From the NCBI GenBank assembly GCA_031277715.1, contig JAITLW010000272.1, positions 1 through 42,552 on the forward strand: a DNA stretch of 42,552 nt, in the 5' to 3' direction. Within the stretch, counting starts at the first letter, position 1. Every line of letters begins with the position of its first letter. This document shows, piece after piece, positions 1-9,815 of the stretch. Under the pieces are notes generated by a model, which worked only from the letters and a program-made list of their open reading frames with translations, had not been told where the DNA came from and did no database searches. The translations under genes and the position numbers were made by a program. This stretch comes from Sphingobacterium sp. (lineage in GTDB: Bacteria; Bacteroidota; Bacteroidia; Sphingobacteriales; Sphingobacteriaceae).

Positions 1-1035
1 CGTATACTGACCACCATGTCATTCGTATTTATCATCACTATTGCTATTGCCGCAGTATTGACCATCCTCGGTTTATGGGCTTTTCCTGTCACGGCCATAA
101 GTGACGGACAAGGCGCAGATGAAACTATCCTCAATGCCGCCAATGATGGCTGGGGAGAGAAAATCGTTCGATTTGTCACAGTAGGCGAATTTGTTAACCT
201 ATTATCCAGACAGAACATACTCGCATTTGTCATTTTTTCCTTTCTTGTCGGTATATCCGTGAGAAAGAGCGGCGAGGTAGCTCAACCTTTCTTACGCTTT
301 CTGATAGCTGGGAATGAGGTTATGAAAAACATGCTGGATATCGTCATGAAATTGGGTCCTGTCGGCTTAGGAGCTTATTTTGCCCATCAAGTGCACGAGC
401 TAGGTCCCGAACTGTTCGGGTTTTACGCCAAACCTTTAGGGTTTTATTATATTTTCGGAACGGTATTCTTCTTCACTGTCTTTTCAGTTTACGCATTTAT
501 CGCCAGAGGACGTAAAGGCGTGCCAATTTTTTGGAAAAACAACATCACGCCATCCTTAACCGCATTGAGCACCTGTAGTAGTCTCGCAACACTACCGTCT
601 AACCTCTTAGCCGCAAAAAGAATAGGCGTACCTAACAGCGTTGCGAATGTTGTAATACCCCTTGGCAATACCTTATACAAAAATGGGTCAGCAATTTCCT
701 CCATTCTTAAAATCTATGTTGCATTCTCTATCCTAGAGTGGGATTTTTTTGAGCCATCCACGCTCTTGATGGCAGTAGGTATTACCTTATTGGTCAGCAT
801 GGTTGCTGGAGGAATTCCGAATGGTGGTTTCATCGGCGAAATGTTAATGATATCGGTATATAGCATCCCCAACGAAGCAATACCAGCTATCATGATTATC
901 GGTGCTCTAGTCGACCCACTTGCTACCATACTGAATGCAACAGGCGATACTGTCGCTTCGATGTTAGTAACTCGATTTTCCGGAGAGAAGTTCACAAAAG
1001 GTGAAGAAGACGGTGCAGATAGTACTACTATTTAA
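1..1035 (+). CDS. SDF-family (dicarboxylate/amino acid:cation) symporter, 5' truncated by window
   Basis: Secondary transporter of the inner membrane, glutamate-transporter (SDF/DAACS) fold. The frame is open back to base 1 and the first ATG (base 16) already lies inside a membrane segment. About 340 residues remain of the usual 400-430, so the true start is outside the window. Recognisable pieces, numbered from the ATG at 16: HP1-like Ser-rich turn TCSSLATLP (186-194), TM7 motif region PLGNTLYKNGSA (215-226), HP2 GGIPNGGFI (265-273) and TM8 ILNATGD (305-311). Compared from memory with GltPh, the cation motif NMDGT reads YKNGS here and the substrate-binding Arg397 position is Ala303, while the Asp394, Thr398, Asn401 and Asp405 equivalents are kept. 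The family is sure; acidic amino acids are an unlikely substrate, and the true substrate and coupling ion are unknown. Confidence 0.85.
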   Translation, partial: RILTTMSFVFIITIAIAAVLTILGLWAFPVTAISDGQGADETILNAANDGWGEKIVRFVTVGEFVNLLSRQNILAFVIFSFLVGISVRKSGEVAQPFLRFLIAGNEVMKNMLDIVMKLGPVGLGAYFAHQVHELGPELFGFYAKPLGFYYIFGTVFFFTVFSVYAFIARGRKGVPIFWKNNITPSLTALSTCSSLATLPSNLLAAKRIGVPNSVANVVIPLGNTLYKNGSAISSILKIYVAFSILEWDFFEPSTLLMAVGITLLVSMVAGGIPNGGFIGEMLMISVYSIPNEAIPAIMIIGALVDPLATILNATGDTVASMLVTRFSGEKFTKGEEDGADSTTI

Positions 1036-1061
1036 AATCTGCTTCATTTAATACCGAGATT

Positions 1062-1102
1062 TCAAGGCAAAGAGTATTGTGCTTTGTTTTTTTGCGCCTT
1101 GA
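1062..1102 (+). terminator. Possible terminator after the SDF symporter
   Basis: Twenty-seven bases after the stop. A short hairpin CAAAG (1068-1072) / CTTTG (1082-1086) is followed by seven T (1087-1093). An alternative outer stem TCAAGGC (1062-1068) / GCCTTGA (1096-1102) encloses it. The T run after the inner stem fits intrinsic termination; the stem is short. Confidence 0.4.
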
Positions 1103-1275
1103 TTTGTAATATTGATGATGCAATCCCCTGACCTATTGCTAAGTGATCAAAAAGACGTCAGCAAGAACATCTAACACCTATCTATCAAGCATATAGACAT
1201 TTTCAGAAAACTATTTAGATTTGCTCTAAATAATGAGCTAAGCTTGCTAAATTCCTTCTTTCATTTCTCATTTCG

Positions 1276-1283
1276 TAATTTTG
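1276..1283 (+). promoter_or_regulatory. Candidate -7 box (TAATTTTG) for the ccm operon
   Basis: Exact match to TAnnTTTG, 82 bases before the ccmE start. A second match, TAGATTTG, lies at 1216-1223. No convincing TTTG -33 element at 19-21 bp was found for either, and AT-rich sequence gives chance hits, so this is weak. Confidence 0.25.
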
Positions 1284-1365
1284 TGGTTGATTACACTGCG
1301 ATTAGAAATATAAAACAAAGACTTGGCATTAAGACAATCTTCATTGCCATAACACAACACAATAA

Positions 1366-1773
1366 ATGAAAAAAAGTTCAATCATCTTAATTGTAATCAT
1401 AGCAATTGCTATTGCCATGATTTTGGTTATCTACACAGATTCTAGTACGTATTCTACTTTTACAGAAGCGAAAGAAAAGAATACAGAGCTTTATGTAGTC
1501 GGCGTATTGAATAAGGAAAAGGACTTACACTACGACCCGGTAAAGGATGCGAATCATTTCTCGTTCTATATGTACGACAACGATAGCACAGAGTGTCAAG
1601 TTGTATTCAATGGCTCGAAACCACAAGATATCGAGCGGTCGGAACAAATCGTATTAACAGGTAAAATGGAAGGCAACACATTCCACGCGAGTAAAATCTT
1701 AATGAAATGTCCTTCAAAATACAACAAAGACCAAGTTGAGGTAATTGAAGCTACAACTACGGCATCGCTATAA
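1366..1773 (+). CDS. ccmE: Cytochrome c maturation heme chaperone CcmE, CxxxY type
   Basis: Membrane-anchored periplasmic heme chaperone that carries heme to the CcmF lyase during System I c-type cytochrome maturation. The 135-residue length fits the family. Residues 6-23 are the single N-terminal membrane anchor; the rest is a small OB-fold domain. The heme-attachment site is C115-P-S-K-Y119, i.e. the CxxxY form known from Desulfovibrio and archaeal CcmE, not the HxxxY of E. coli. It is the first gene of a three-gene run: 31 bases to ccmF, which then overlaps the next gene. The ccmA, ccmB and ccmC genes that usually accompany it are not in the window. The ATG at 1366 is directly followed by a Lys-Lys-Ser and the hydrophobic helix, as expected for the true start. 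Confidence 0.9.
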   Translation: MKKSSIILIVIIAIAIAMILVIYTDSSTYSTFTEAKEKNTELYVVGVLNKEKDLHYDPVKDANHFSFYMYDNDSTECQVVFNGSKPQDIERSEQIVLTGKMEGNTFHASKILMKCPSKYNKDQVEVIEATTTASL

Positions 1774-1804
1774 CTTCTGACTTCTAATTTCTTACTCAAT
1801 AACA

Positions 1805-4281
<2,477 letters not shown>

Positions 4282-4285
<4 letters not shown>

Positions 4286-5049
4286 CAATCGTAATACTAG
4301 GAAGTGGAAATGTAGCAACTCATCTTGCTCAGACACTCCACCAAAACGGTCATCAGATTATACAGACATACAGTAGACAATCAGCCAATGCAAAAGCATT
4401 GGCTGACGCCGTTAACGCAACACCGGTTTCAAATCTAAAAGACATTGATTGCAGTGCAGATTTATATATTATAGCTGTAACTGATACCGCCATCCCTCAG
4501 ATTATCGCTGCTATGCCGGAAATTACTAGGGGAACCGTCGTACATACTTCAGGCGCAACACCATTGGATATACTCAATCGCTTCACGAAATATGGCGTGA
4601 TATATCCGGCACAAAGTATAAGTAAGCAAATTGAAATCGACATAACGTTAATTCCAATCGGAATTGAAGCAAATTCTAAGGAAACCTTCCAAGTACTTAT
4701 GGATTTGATGACTCCCATAGCTCCTCGTGTATTCGCTTGTAATACCCAACAAAGGCTGGCACTGCACGTCGCTGCCGTACTTGTGAATAACTTCCCCAAT
4801 GCGCTCTTTAGCATGGCTCAGGGTATCCTAGAACGTGAACAGCTGGATTTTTCACTCCTCCGTCCAATCATTTTAGAAACTGCAAATAAGGTACAAAATC
4901 ACCTACCTTCAGAGGTACAGACAGGCCCTGCTTCTAGAAATGACCTCGGCACGATAAATAAGCATTTGCAATTCCTAAGTTATTCAAATGAGCTAACTGA
5001 AATCTATCAACATTTATCTACTTTCATTACTAAAAGCAGACAGAAATAA
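4282..5049 (+). CDS. Rossmann-like + DUF2520 protein (putative NAD(P)-binding oxidoreductase)
   Basis: Cytoplasmic 255-residue protein. An N-terminal dinucleotide-binding fold opens with GSGNVATHLA (residues 7-16), the GxGxxA/G loop after the first strand, as in the F420-dependent NADP reductase and ProC-like superfamily. The C-terminal half (about 125-250) is helical and matches the DUF2520 domain that accompanies this fold in Bacteroidota. The specific reaction is unknown; a reductase acting on a small carbonyl or ketoacid is an inference from the fold only. The start overlaps the ccmF stop (ATGA), so the gene is expressed with ccmE-ccmF, which may reflect operon convenience rather than a role in heme attachment. 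Confidence 0.8.
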
Positions 5050-5109
5050 CCCATTGTTTACGAAAAAACTAAAAGTTTAAACCTGTATCATAAAGCGCAA
5101 ATTACTTGT

Positions 5110-5155
5110 TAATTTTGCTGTAAATTAAAACAAACACGCTTAACAAACGTTTGTT
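5110..5155 (+). promoter_or_regulatory. Candidate promoter -7 box and perfect 14-bp palindrome upstream of the glutamate-synthase-like gene
   Basis: TAATTTTG at 5110-5117 matches the Bacteroidota -7 box. Downstream, AACAAACGTTTGTT at 5142-5155 is a perfect palindrome, 24 bases before the ATG at 5179. Its position after the predicted transcription start would suit a roadblock operator for a dimeric regulator such as a TetR- or MarR-type protein. Operator function is inferred from symmetry only. Confidence 0.35.
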
Positions 5156-5178
5156 CATAGAATAACTTCATATGTATC

Positions 5179-6738
5179 ATGGCAGTTAGAAAATTAATTC
5201 TTGTATCCATTATTCTTGTAAACTTAATTATCATTTCATTTGGAATTATTTTTACACCTAGTTGGTTTTGGCTTCTAATCATCCCAATTCCCCTATTGAT
5301 CGTCGCAGTCTACCATAGTGTGCAAACCAGCCACGCCATACTGCGCAACTACCCTTTGGTCGGTTATTTCAGGTATATCTTTGAATCTATCCGTCCAGAA
5401 TTAAGACAATACTTTTGGGAATCGGACACCGATGGTCGTCCCTTCAACAGAAGACAACGTTCTATTGTCTACCAAAGAGCAAAGAATCAACGCGAGACCG
5501 TAGCTTTCGGTATGCAGACTGATCCTCAAGCGATTGGCAATGAGTGGATAGCACACTCTATATTCCCAACTCACATCGAAAATCATGATCTTCGGACAGT
5601 AGTCGGTAACAGTGAGTGTAAGCAACCGTACAGCTTAAGTATCTATAACATATCAGCAATGAGTTATGGCGCTTTGAGTAAAACGGCAATCACAGCTTTA
5701 AATAAAGGTGCTGCTTTACAAAACTTCGCACATAACACAGGTGAAGGTGGTATCAGTAACTACCATATCAGTGGCGGTGACTTAATTTGGCAAATCGGTA
5801 CAGGTTATTTTGGCTGTAGGGATGAGCATGGTTATTTCGATGCAGATCTATTTACAGAAAAAGCGAACAGACCATACGTCAAAATGATTGAGTTAAAAAT
5901 CTCTCAAGGTGCTAAACCGGGACACGGAGGTATATTACCAGCGGCTAAAAACACACCTGAGGTTGCTGCAATCCGCCACGTTGTACCTGGCACAGATGTA
6001 ATGTCGCCTCCGGCACATAGTGCATTCTCATCACCATTGGAAATGATGCACTTCATCCAAAAGCTAAGAGACCTATCTGGAGCTAAGCCAATCGGATTTA
6101 AAATATGTATTGGTGATAAGCAAGAGTTTATTGATATCTGCCATGCGATGCAAACAACGCAGATATTCCCAGACTTCATATCAGTAGATGGTTCTGAAGG
6201 AGGTACAGGAGCTGCGCCACTAGAATTCACCGACAACTTGGGGATGCCACTATACGATGCATTGACCTTTATAACAAAAACATTAATAAACTTCGGTTTA
6301 AAGAAACATATCAAAATCATCGCTTCAAGCCGTATCGTTACAGGTTTTGACCTCTTAAAAGCGATTGCTCTAGGCGCAGATGCATGCTATAGTGCAAGGG
6401 GTATGATGTTTGCTCTAGGCTGTATCCAGGCCTTGAAATGTAATGAAGACGTTTGTCCGGTGGGAGTAGCAACGCAACGTCCACACCTTTACAAAGGACT
6501 AGATGTTGAAGATAAATATGTCCGTGTGGCCCAGTTCCACAGAAATACACTACGCGCGACAGTGGAAATCATGGAAGCCTGTGGTTTCAAAACCCTAGAC
6601 GACGTCACTGCAGATAAGTTCTTCCGGAAGACAGATAATATCACAACGTTAAGCTTCCAGGAAATCTATTTTAAAGATAGTGGTCGATTGAATAAAAAAG
6701 AAAATGCATTTGCAAAGGAAGAGTTCTTAAACCATTAA
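5179..6738 (+). CDS. Membrane-anchored FMN-binding glutamate-synthase-family protein
   Basis: 519 residues. Two hydrophobic helices (about 5-24 and 28-47) anchor it to the membrane; the rest is a GltB central-type alpha/beta barrel. Visible blocks: YGALSKTAI (163-171), HNTGEGGIS (185-193), KPGHGGILP (246-254), the FMN/phosphate loop SVDGSEGGTGAAP (335-347) and the 3Fe-4S ligand set C415-x5-C421-x4-C426 followed by PVGVAT. In glutamate synthase this domain reduces 2-oxoglutarate plus ammonia to glutamate. The glutaminase and gltB C-terminal beta-helix domains are absent and no gltD-like partner is adjacent, so the real substrate and electron donor are unknown. It stands alone between a candidate promoter/palindrome and a strong terminator. 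Confidence 0.87.
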   Translation: MAVRKLILVSIILVNLIIISFGIIFTPSWFWLLIIPIPLLIVAVYHSVQTSHAILRNYPLVGYFRYIFESIRPELRQYFWESDTDGRPFNRRQRSIVYQRAKNQRETVAFGMQTDPQAIGNEWIAHSIFPTHIENHDLRTVVGNSECKQPYSLSIYNISAMSYGALSKTAITALNKGAALQNFAHNTGEGGISNYHISGGDLIWQIGTGYFGCRDEHGYFDADLFTEKANRPYVKMIELKISQGAKPGHGGILPAAKNTPEVAAIRHVVPGTDVMSPPAHSAFSSPLEMMHFIQKLRDLSGAKPIGFKICIGDKQEFIDICHAMQTTQIFPDFISVDGSEGGTGAAPLEFTDNLGMPLYDALTFITKTLINFGLKKHIKIIASSRIVTGFDLLKAIALGADACYSARGMMFALGCIQALKCNEDVCPVGVATQRPHLYKGLDVEDKYVRVAQFHRNTLRATVEIMEACGFKTLDDVTADKFFRKTDNITTLSFQEIYFKDSGRLNKKENAFAKEEFLNH

Positions 6739-6751
6739 AAACTTTCCTTCT

Positions 6752-6797
6752 ATAAAAGCAAAGGCCTTCATGATATCATGAAGGCCTTTGCTTTTAT
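6752..6797. terminator. Perfect 46-bp palindrome, bidirectional terminator
   Basis: Every base from 6752 to 6797 pairs around a centre between 6774 and 6775 (23-bp arms, core GGCCTTCATGATATCATGAA). The arms begin with A-rich and end with T-rich sequence, giving a terminator in both directions between the convergent glutamate-synthase-like gene (stop 6738) and the MarR gene (stop 6817). Confidence 0.9.
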
Positions 6798-6816
6798 TTA
6801 TCGTGTTTCAAAAAGC

Positions 6817-7257
6817 TTACTTGAGATTTTGAAACACCTTCTCCAGAATTTCTTGCGCTATCTTTAAATTTATTTCGTCAACACCCTCCAAAGCCTGTCG
6901 AACGGTAAGCGAAGCTTGCTCCATACCAGCTTCCTTAAGCTTCCGTCCATCCTTGGTCAGGTATATCAAATTAGAACGCCGATCTTGCTTATCATTCACA
7001 CGTATCACCAATCCCAAGCGTTCCAAATTATTAATCAATCGAGTAATACTAGGCTTGTCACGAAAGGTAAAATTGGCCAATTCCTGCTGTGTAAGCCCTT
7101 CTTCCATCCAAAGATAGTAAAGGATGCTCCATTGCTCAGCAGTGATATTTAATTTTACTTCCTTCAAATTACGCTGCAATCGACGCGAAATAGCAGTCGA
7201 CGCTTTACCCGATAAGAAGGAAAAAAACTCCTCCGAAATTACTGTAGATTCGTCCAT
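6817..7257 (-). CDS. MarR-family transcriptional regulator
   Basis: 146-residue DNA-binding repressor of the MarR winged-helix family. Dimerisation helices lie at the ends; the central winged helix spans about 35-105. Helix-turn-helix features: LTQQELANFTFRDKPSITRL (residues 54-73) as recognition region, and VNDKQDRRSNLIYLT in the wing, with the DxR core (DRR) that is typical of MarR. No ligand can be named. It is transcribed alone; upstream is a 111-bp divergent gap with a small proline-rich membrane protein gene on the other side, the usual place for a self-regulated MarR operator, although no perfect palindrome was seen there. Confidence 0.9.
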   Translation of the reverse strand: MDESTVISEEFFSFLSGKASTAISRRLQRNLKEVKLNITAEQWSILYYLWMEEGLTQQELANFTFRDKPSITRLINNLERLGLVIRVNDKQDRRSNLIYLTKDGRKLKEAGMEQASLTVRQALEGVDEINLKIAQEILEKVFQNLK

Positions 7258-7368
7258 TAGTTAGTTATAATTTTAGGTTGTTTATGCAATTAAGCAATTC
7301 CTTATACAATATCCAAATTTTATTTCAACATTATAACTTTAACATCAAAATTCACTATATTTATTCGT

Positions 7369-7764
7369 ATGGAAAATCTATTGGTCGTATTGATATTTGT
7401 GGGCTCTATTGTTTACAAGATTTATTCAAATTATAAAGAAGAAATGGAGAAATCTGCCAAACGTGGACCTCAGCGCCCTCCTATTGCCAAAAGTCAGCCT
7501 CCTAGCATTCCTGCTAAACCCTATCAACATACTGCCACACCTCCTCCGATTCCGGCTGTACCAGCAAGAAAGGTACAACAAGAGTTTGTAACAAAAAGCA
7601 ACATCATACAAGATATACCGGAAGAAGTACAACGTGTAAAGGAGTCTCGAAAAAAGCATAGTAAAATCGAAGTAGAAAACACAGAGGAAACCAACAAACC
7701 TATTGCTTTTGACCTCCGTCAAGCAGTAATACAGGCTGCAATCCTAGAACGCCCCTATAGGTAG
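7369..7764 (+). CDS. Small proline-rich single-pass membrane protein, function unknown
   Basis: 131 residues. Residues 2-19 form one TM helix, followed by a basic stretch (KSAKRGPQRPP). The middle (about 35-75) is rich in Pro (repeated PP and PxxP) and looks disordered. The C-terminus, FDLRQAVIQAAILERPYR, is a predicted amphipathic helix that reads like a docking or interaction motif. The topology would place the tail in the cytoplasm. I do not recognise a named family; the pattern of TM, Pro-rich linker and short C-terminal helix recalls small conserved membrane proteins seen in Bacteroidota. A partial -7 box (TAACTTTA, 7334-7341) precedes it. Confidence 0.7.
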   Translation: MENLLVVLIFVGSIVYKIYSNYKEEMEKSAKRGPQRPPIAKSQPPSIPAKPYQHTATPPPIPAVPARKVQQEFVTKSNIIQDIPEEVQRVKESRKKHSKIEVENTEETNKPIAFDLRQAVIQAAILERPYR

Positions 7765-7808
7765 TAGTTAGGACGTGGGGTAAATCATAAAAAGTGTATC
7801 GGAAAAAT

Positions 7809-8585
7809 CTATAATAAGGAAAAGTCGTCTCTATCCTGTAGAAAAGGGAATCGATCACGCGCATTTTCGAGATCTTTTGGATTTAGGGTGAAGGTATATA
7901 AGTCTTCATCTTCTGGCTTATAATACACAACATCACCTAACGGGGAAATACACATAGACCCCCCAGAATAATAAACCTCATTGCCATCGTGCCCAACCCT
8001 ATTAACGCCAATTACAAAAGCTTGGTTCTCAATAGCACGAGCAGGGATTAAAGCTCTCCAATGCGCAGATCGTTTATCTGGCCAACTAGCAGTGTACACC
8101 AATAAATCATACCCATTCTCCTGATTTCTGGACCAAACAGGGAACCGCAAATCATAACAGATCATCGGGCATATTTTCCAGCCCTTTAGCTCCACAATCA
8201 CCCGGGAATTACCTGCTGTAAAGGATTTGTCCTCCCCTCCCATTGCAAATAGGTGACGCTTATCGTAATGCACATAGCTCCCATCCGGAGACATCCAGAC
8301 AAATCGATTATAATACCGTCCCTCCTCTTCAATAATTAGGGTACCGGCGACTACACATTCGAAAGAAACCGCTGTGTCGTACATCCAACGCATGGTCATT
8401 CCATCCATGCGTTCGGCACATTTCTCAACGTTCATAGTGAATCCGGTATTAAACATTTCAGGCAACAGGATTAAATCCGTCGCCCCTTTAAGAGAGGACA
8501 AACGCAGTCTTAGATTTTGCAGATTCTTTTCTGCATTCTCCCAAAAAAGGTAAGCTTGAAATATTGTTATTTTTATCGGCTCCAT
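7809..8585 (-). CDS. Carbon-nitrogen hydrolase (nitrilase superfamily, omega-amidase YafV-like)
   Basis: 258 residues, cytoplasmic. The nitrilase-fold catalytic triad is complete: Glu43 in LLPEMFNTGF, Lys109 in YDKRHLF and Cys143 in PMICYDLRFP. The early methionine/glycine pattern (PEMFNTGFTMN) and RFPVWSR after the cysteine match the YafV/Nit2 omega-amidase group, which hydrolyses 2-oxoglutaramate or 2-oxosuccinamate to the ketoacid and ammonia, a metabolite-repair role in glutamine or methionine salvage. The triad is seen; the substrate is inferred from family resemblance. It is followed on the same strand, 74 bases upstream, by the polyprenyl synthase gene, with which it may be co-transcribed. 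Confidence 0.88.
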   Translation of the reverse strand: MEPIKITIFQAYLFWENAEKNLQNLRLRLSSLKGATDLILLPEMFNTGFTMNVEKCAERMDGMTMRWMYDTAVSFECVVAGTLIIEEEGRYYNRFVWMSPDGSYVHYDKRHLFAMGGEDKSFTAGNSRVIVELKGWKICPMICYDLRFPVWSRNQENGYDLLVYTASWPDKRSAHWRALIPARAIENQAFVIGVNRVGHDGNEVYYSGGSMCISPLGDVVYYKPEDEDLYTFTLNPKDLENARDRFPFLQDRDDFSLL

Positions 8586-8659
8586 GAATGTTTACAACTC
8601 AGTTATTAGTAAGAAACAACCAATTTAGTAAAATTACGAGTAAATTCCTAGGCAATTAA

Positions 8660-9652
8660 TTACCGTGCCCTATACATCAAATGATCGGCTAAGCTAAAAA
8701 GCTCTTCTTTTCGCTTATCCTCTACATCTATTTGTCCCAAACTCGTATAAGCACACTGCGTATAATACTCTTTTAGCGCATTTGCTTTGCTCAGCACATC
8801 ATATTTCTCATACAATTCCTTCATCTGTGCAATTTTTTCACTAGATTCCAATGATGTCATCTTTAAAATAGAAGCAAAGGTCTCCGAATCCGTTGCACTT
8901 AGCTCTTGTTTTAATAGAATATGAAGTATCGTCTTCTTATTTACGATAATATCTCCACCTATTTGTTTACCAAACGTAGCAGGATCACCAAAAGCGTCCA
9001 GTATATCATCCTGCAACTGAAAAGCTATCCCAAGATTTTCTCCGAAATTGTACAGCTTATTCCGCTGTTCGCTTGTCGCCCCCGCAATAATAGCTCCCAT
9101 CTCCAAAGCCCCACCTAGCAGTACAGATGTTTTCAATCGGATCATATTGACATACTCTTCTTCAGAAACGCTCTCCACAGTCTCAAAATCCATATCCATC
9201 TGTTGTCCCTCGCATACCTCGAGAGCAACTTTATTGAAAGTAGTCAACAGCGATGGTACAAATACAGCTGGACATTTGGCTAATTGTTCGTAAGCTTTGA
9301 TTAGTAAGGCATCACCAGATAGTATAGCCACATCGTCATTCCACTTTTGATGTACTGTCTCCTGTCCCCGTCTCAAGGGTGCTTTATCCATAATATCATC
9401 ATGGATCAACGTAAAATTATGGAAATATTCTATAGCCACAGACGCAGGAACCACCTCTTCAATATTCGAATGGCCAAACAAATCGGCACCTAAAATAACC
9501 AACTGGGGACGAATACGCTTCCCTGCTAAAGAGAGTATATATTTTATAGGTTGGTATAGATTCGTAGGTCCATCTGGAAACTGTACATTTCCTAGGGCCT
9601 CACTAATTTTATCTGAAAAATCTGCGTTGCCAAAAACACTTTTCGTAATCAT
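8660..9652 (-). CDS. Polyprenyl diphosphate synthase (trans-isoprenyl, IspA/IspB-like)
   Basis: 330 residues. Condenses isopentenyl diphosphate onto an allylic diphosphate. Both aspartate-rich Mg-binding motifs are present: DDIMD (85-89), followed by RRG (94-96), and DDILD (215-219). The substrate-binding GKRIRP is at 44-49. An aromatic residue (Phe80) sits five positions before the first motif, which in family structure-function work tends to limit chain length, so a C15-C20 product is somewhat more likely than a C35-C40 quinone side chain; this is inference. The product would feed membrane isoprenoids (quinone, undecaprenyl or carotenoid precursors). It lies upstream of the amidase gene on the minus strand and is divergent from the GT4 gene. 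Confidence 0.9.
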   Translation of the reverse strand: MITKSVFGNADFSDKISEALGNVQFPDGPTNLYQPIKYILSLAGKRIRPQLVILGADLFGHSNIEEVVPASVAIEYFHNFTLIHDDIMDKAPLRRGQETVHQKWNDDVAILSGDALLIKAYEQLAKCPAVFVPSLLTTFNKVALEVCEGQQMDMDFETVESVSEEEYVNMIRLKTSVLLGGALEMGAIIAGATSEQRNKLYNFGENLGIAFQLQDDILDAFGDPATFGKQIGGDIIVNKKTILHILLKQELSATDSETFASILKMTSLESSEKIAQMKELYEKYDVLSKANALKEYYTQCAYTSLGQIDVEDKRKEELFSLADHLMYRAR

Positions 9653-9791
9653 ACGCTAAGATACATAATAATCCGCTCTTAAAGAGATAAACGCGAAAAA
9701 CCTGCTTGATTGGTCTTATTTTCTAATAGAACAATATCCAGCTAATCTGCAACATTTATACCCACATCCATAGAATACAAAAGGAAAATGA

Positions 9792-9799
9792 TAATTTTG
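9792..9799 (+). promoter_or_regulatory. Candidate -7 box (TAATTTTG) for the GT4 gene
   Basis: Exact TAnnTTTG match 16 bases before the ATG at 9816; the predicted leader would be about 10 nt. No clear TTTG -33 element was seen. Confidence 0.3.
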
Positions 9800-9815
9800 T
9801 CTGTATATTTCACTC

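Larger units (their letters stand above)
1036..1365. other. 330-bp intergenic region between the symporter and ccmE
   Basis: Holds the possible terminator at 1062-1102 and, further right, AT-rich sequence with two matches to the Bacteroidota -7 box TAnnTTTG (1216-1223 and 1276-1283). I see no coding frame longer than about 20 codons that looks real and no tRNA-like structure. Confidence 0.6.

Noticed and set aside
5904..6320. 138-codon open frame on the minus strand inside the glutamate-synthase-like gene
   Set aside because: It lies wholly antisense to a clear conserved enzyme, with low-information composition and no start context of its own.
7258..7368. MarR operator near TGCAATTAAGCA
   Set aside because: The symmetry fails at four of twelve positions; too weak to call.
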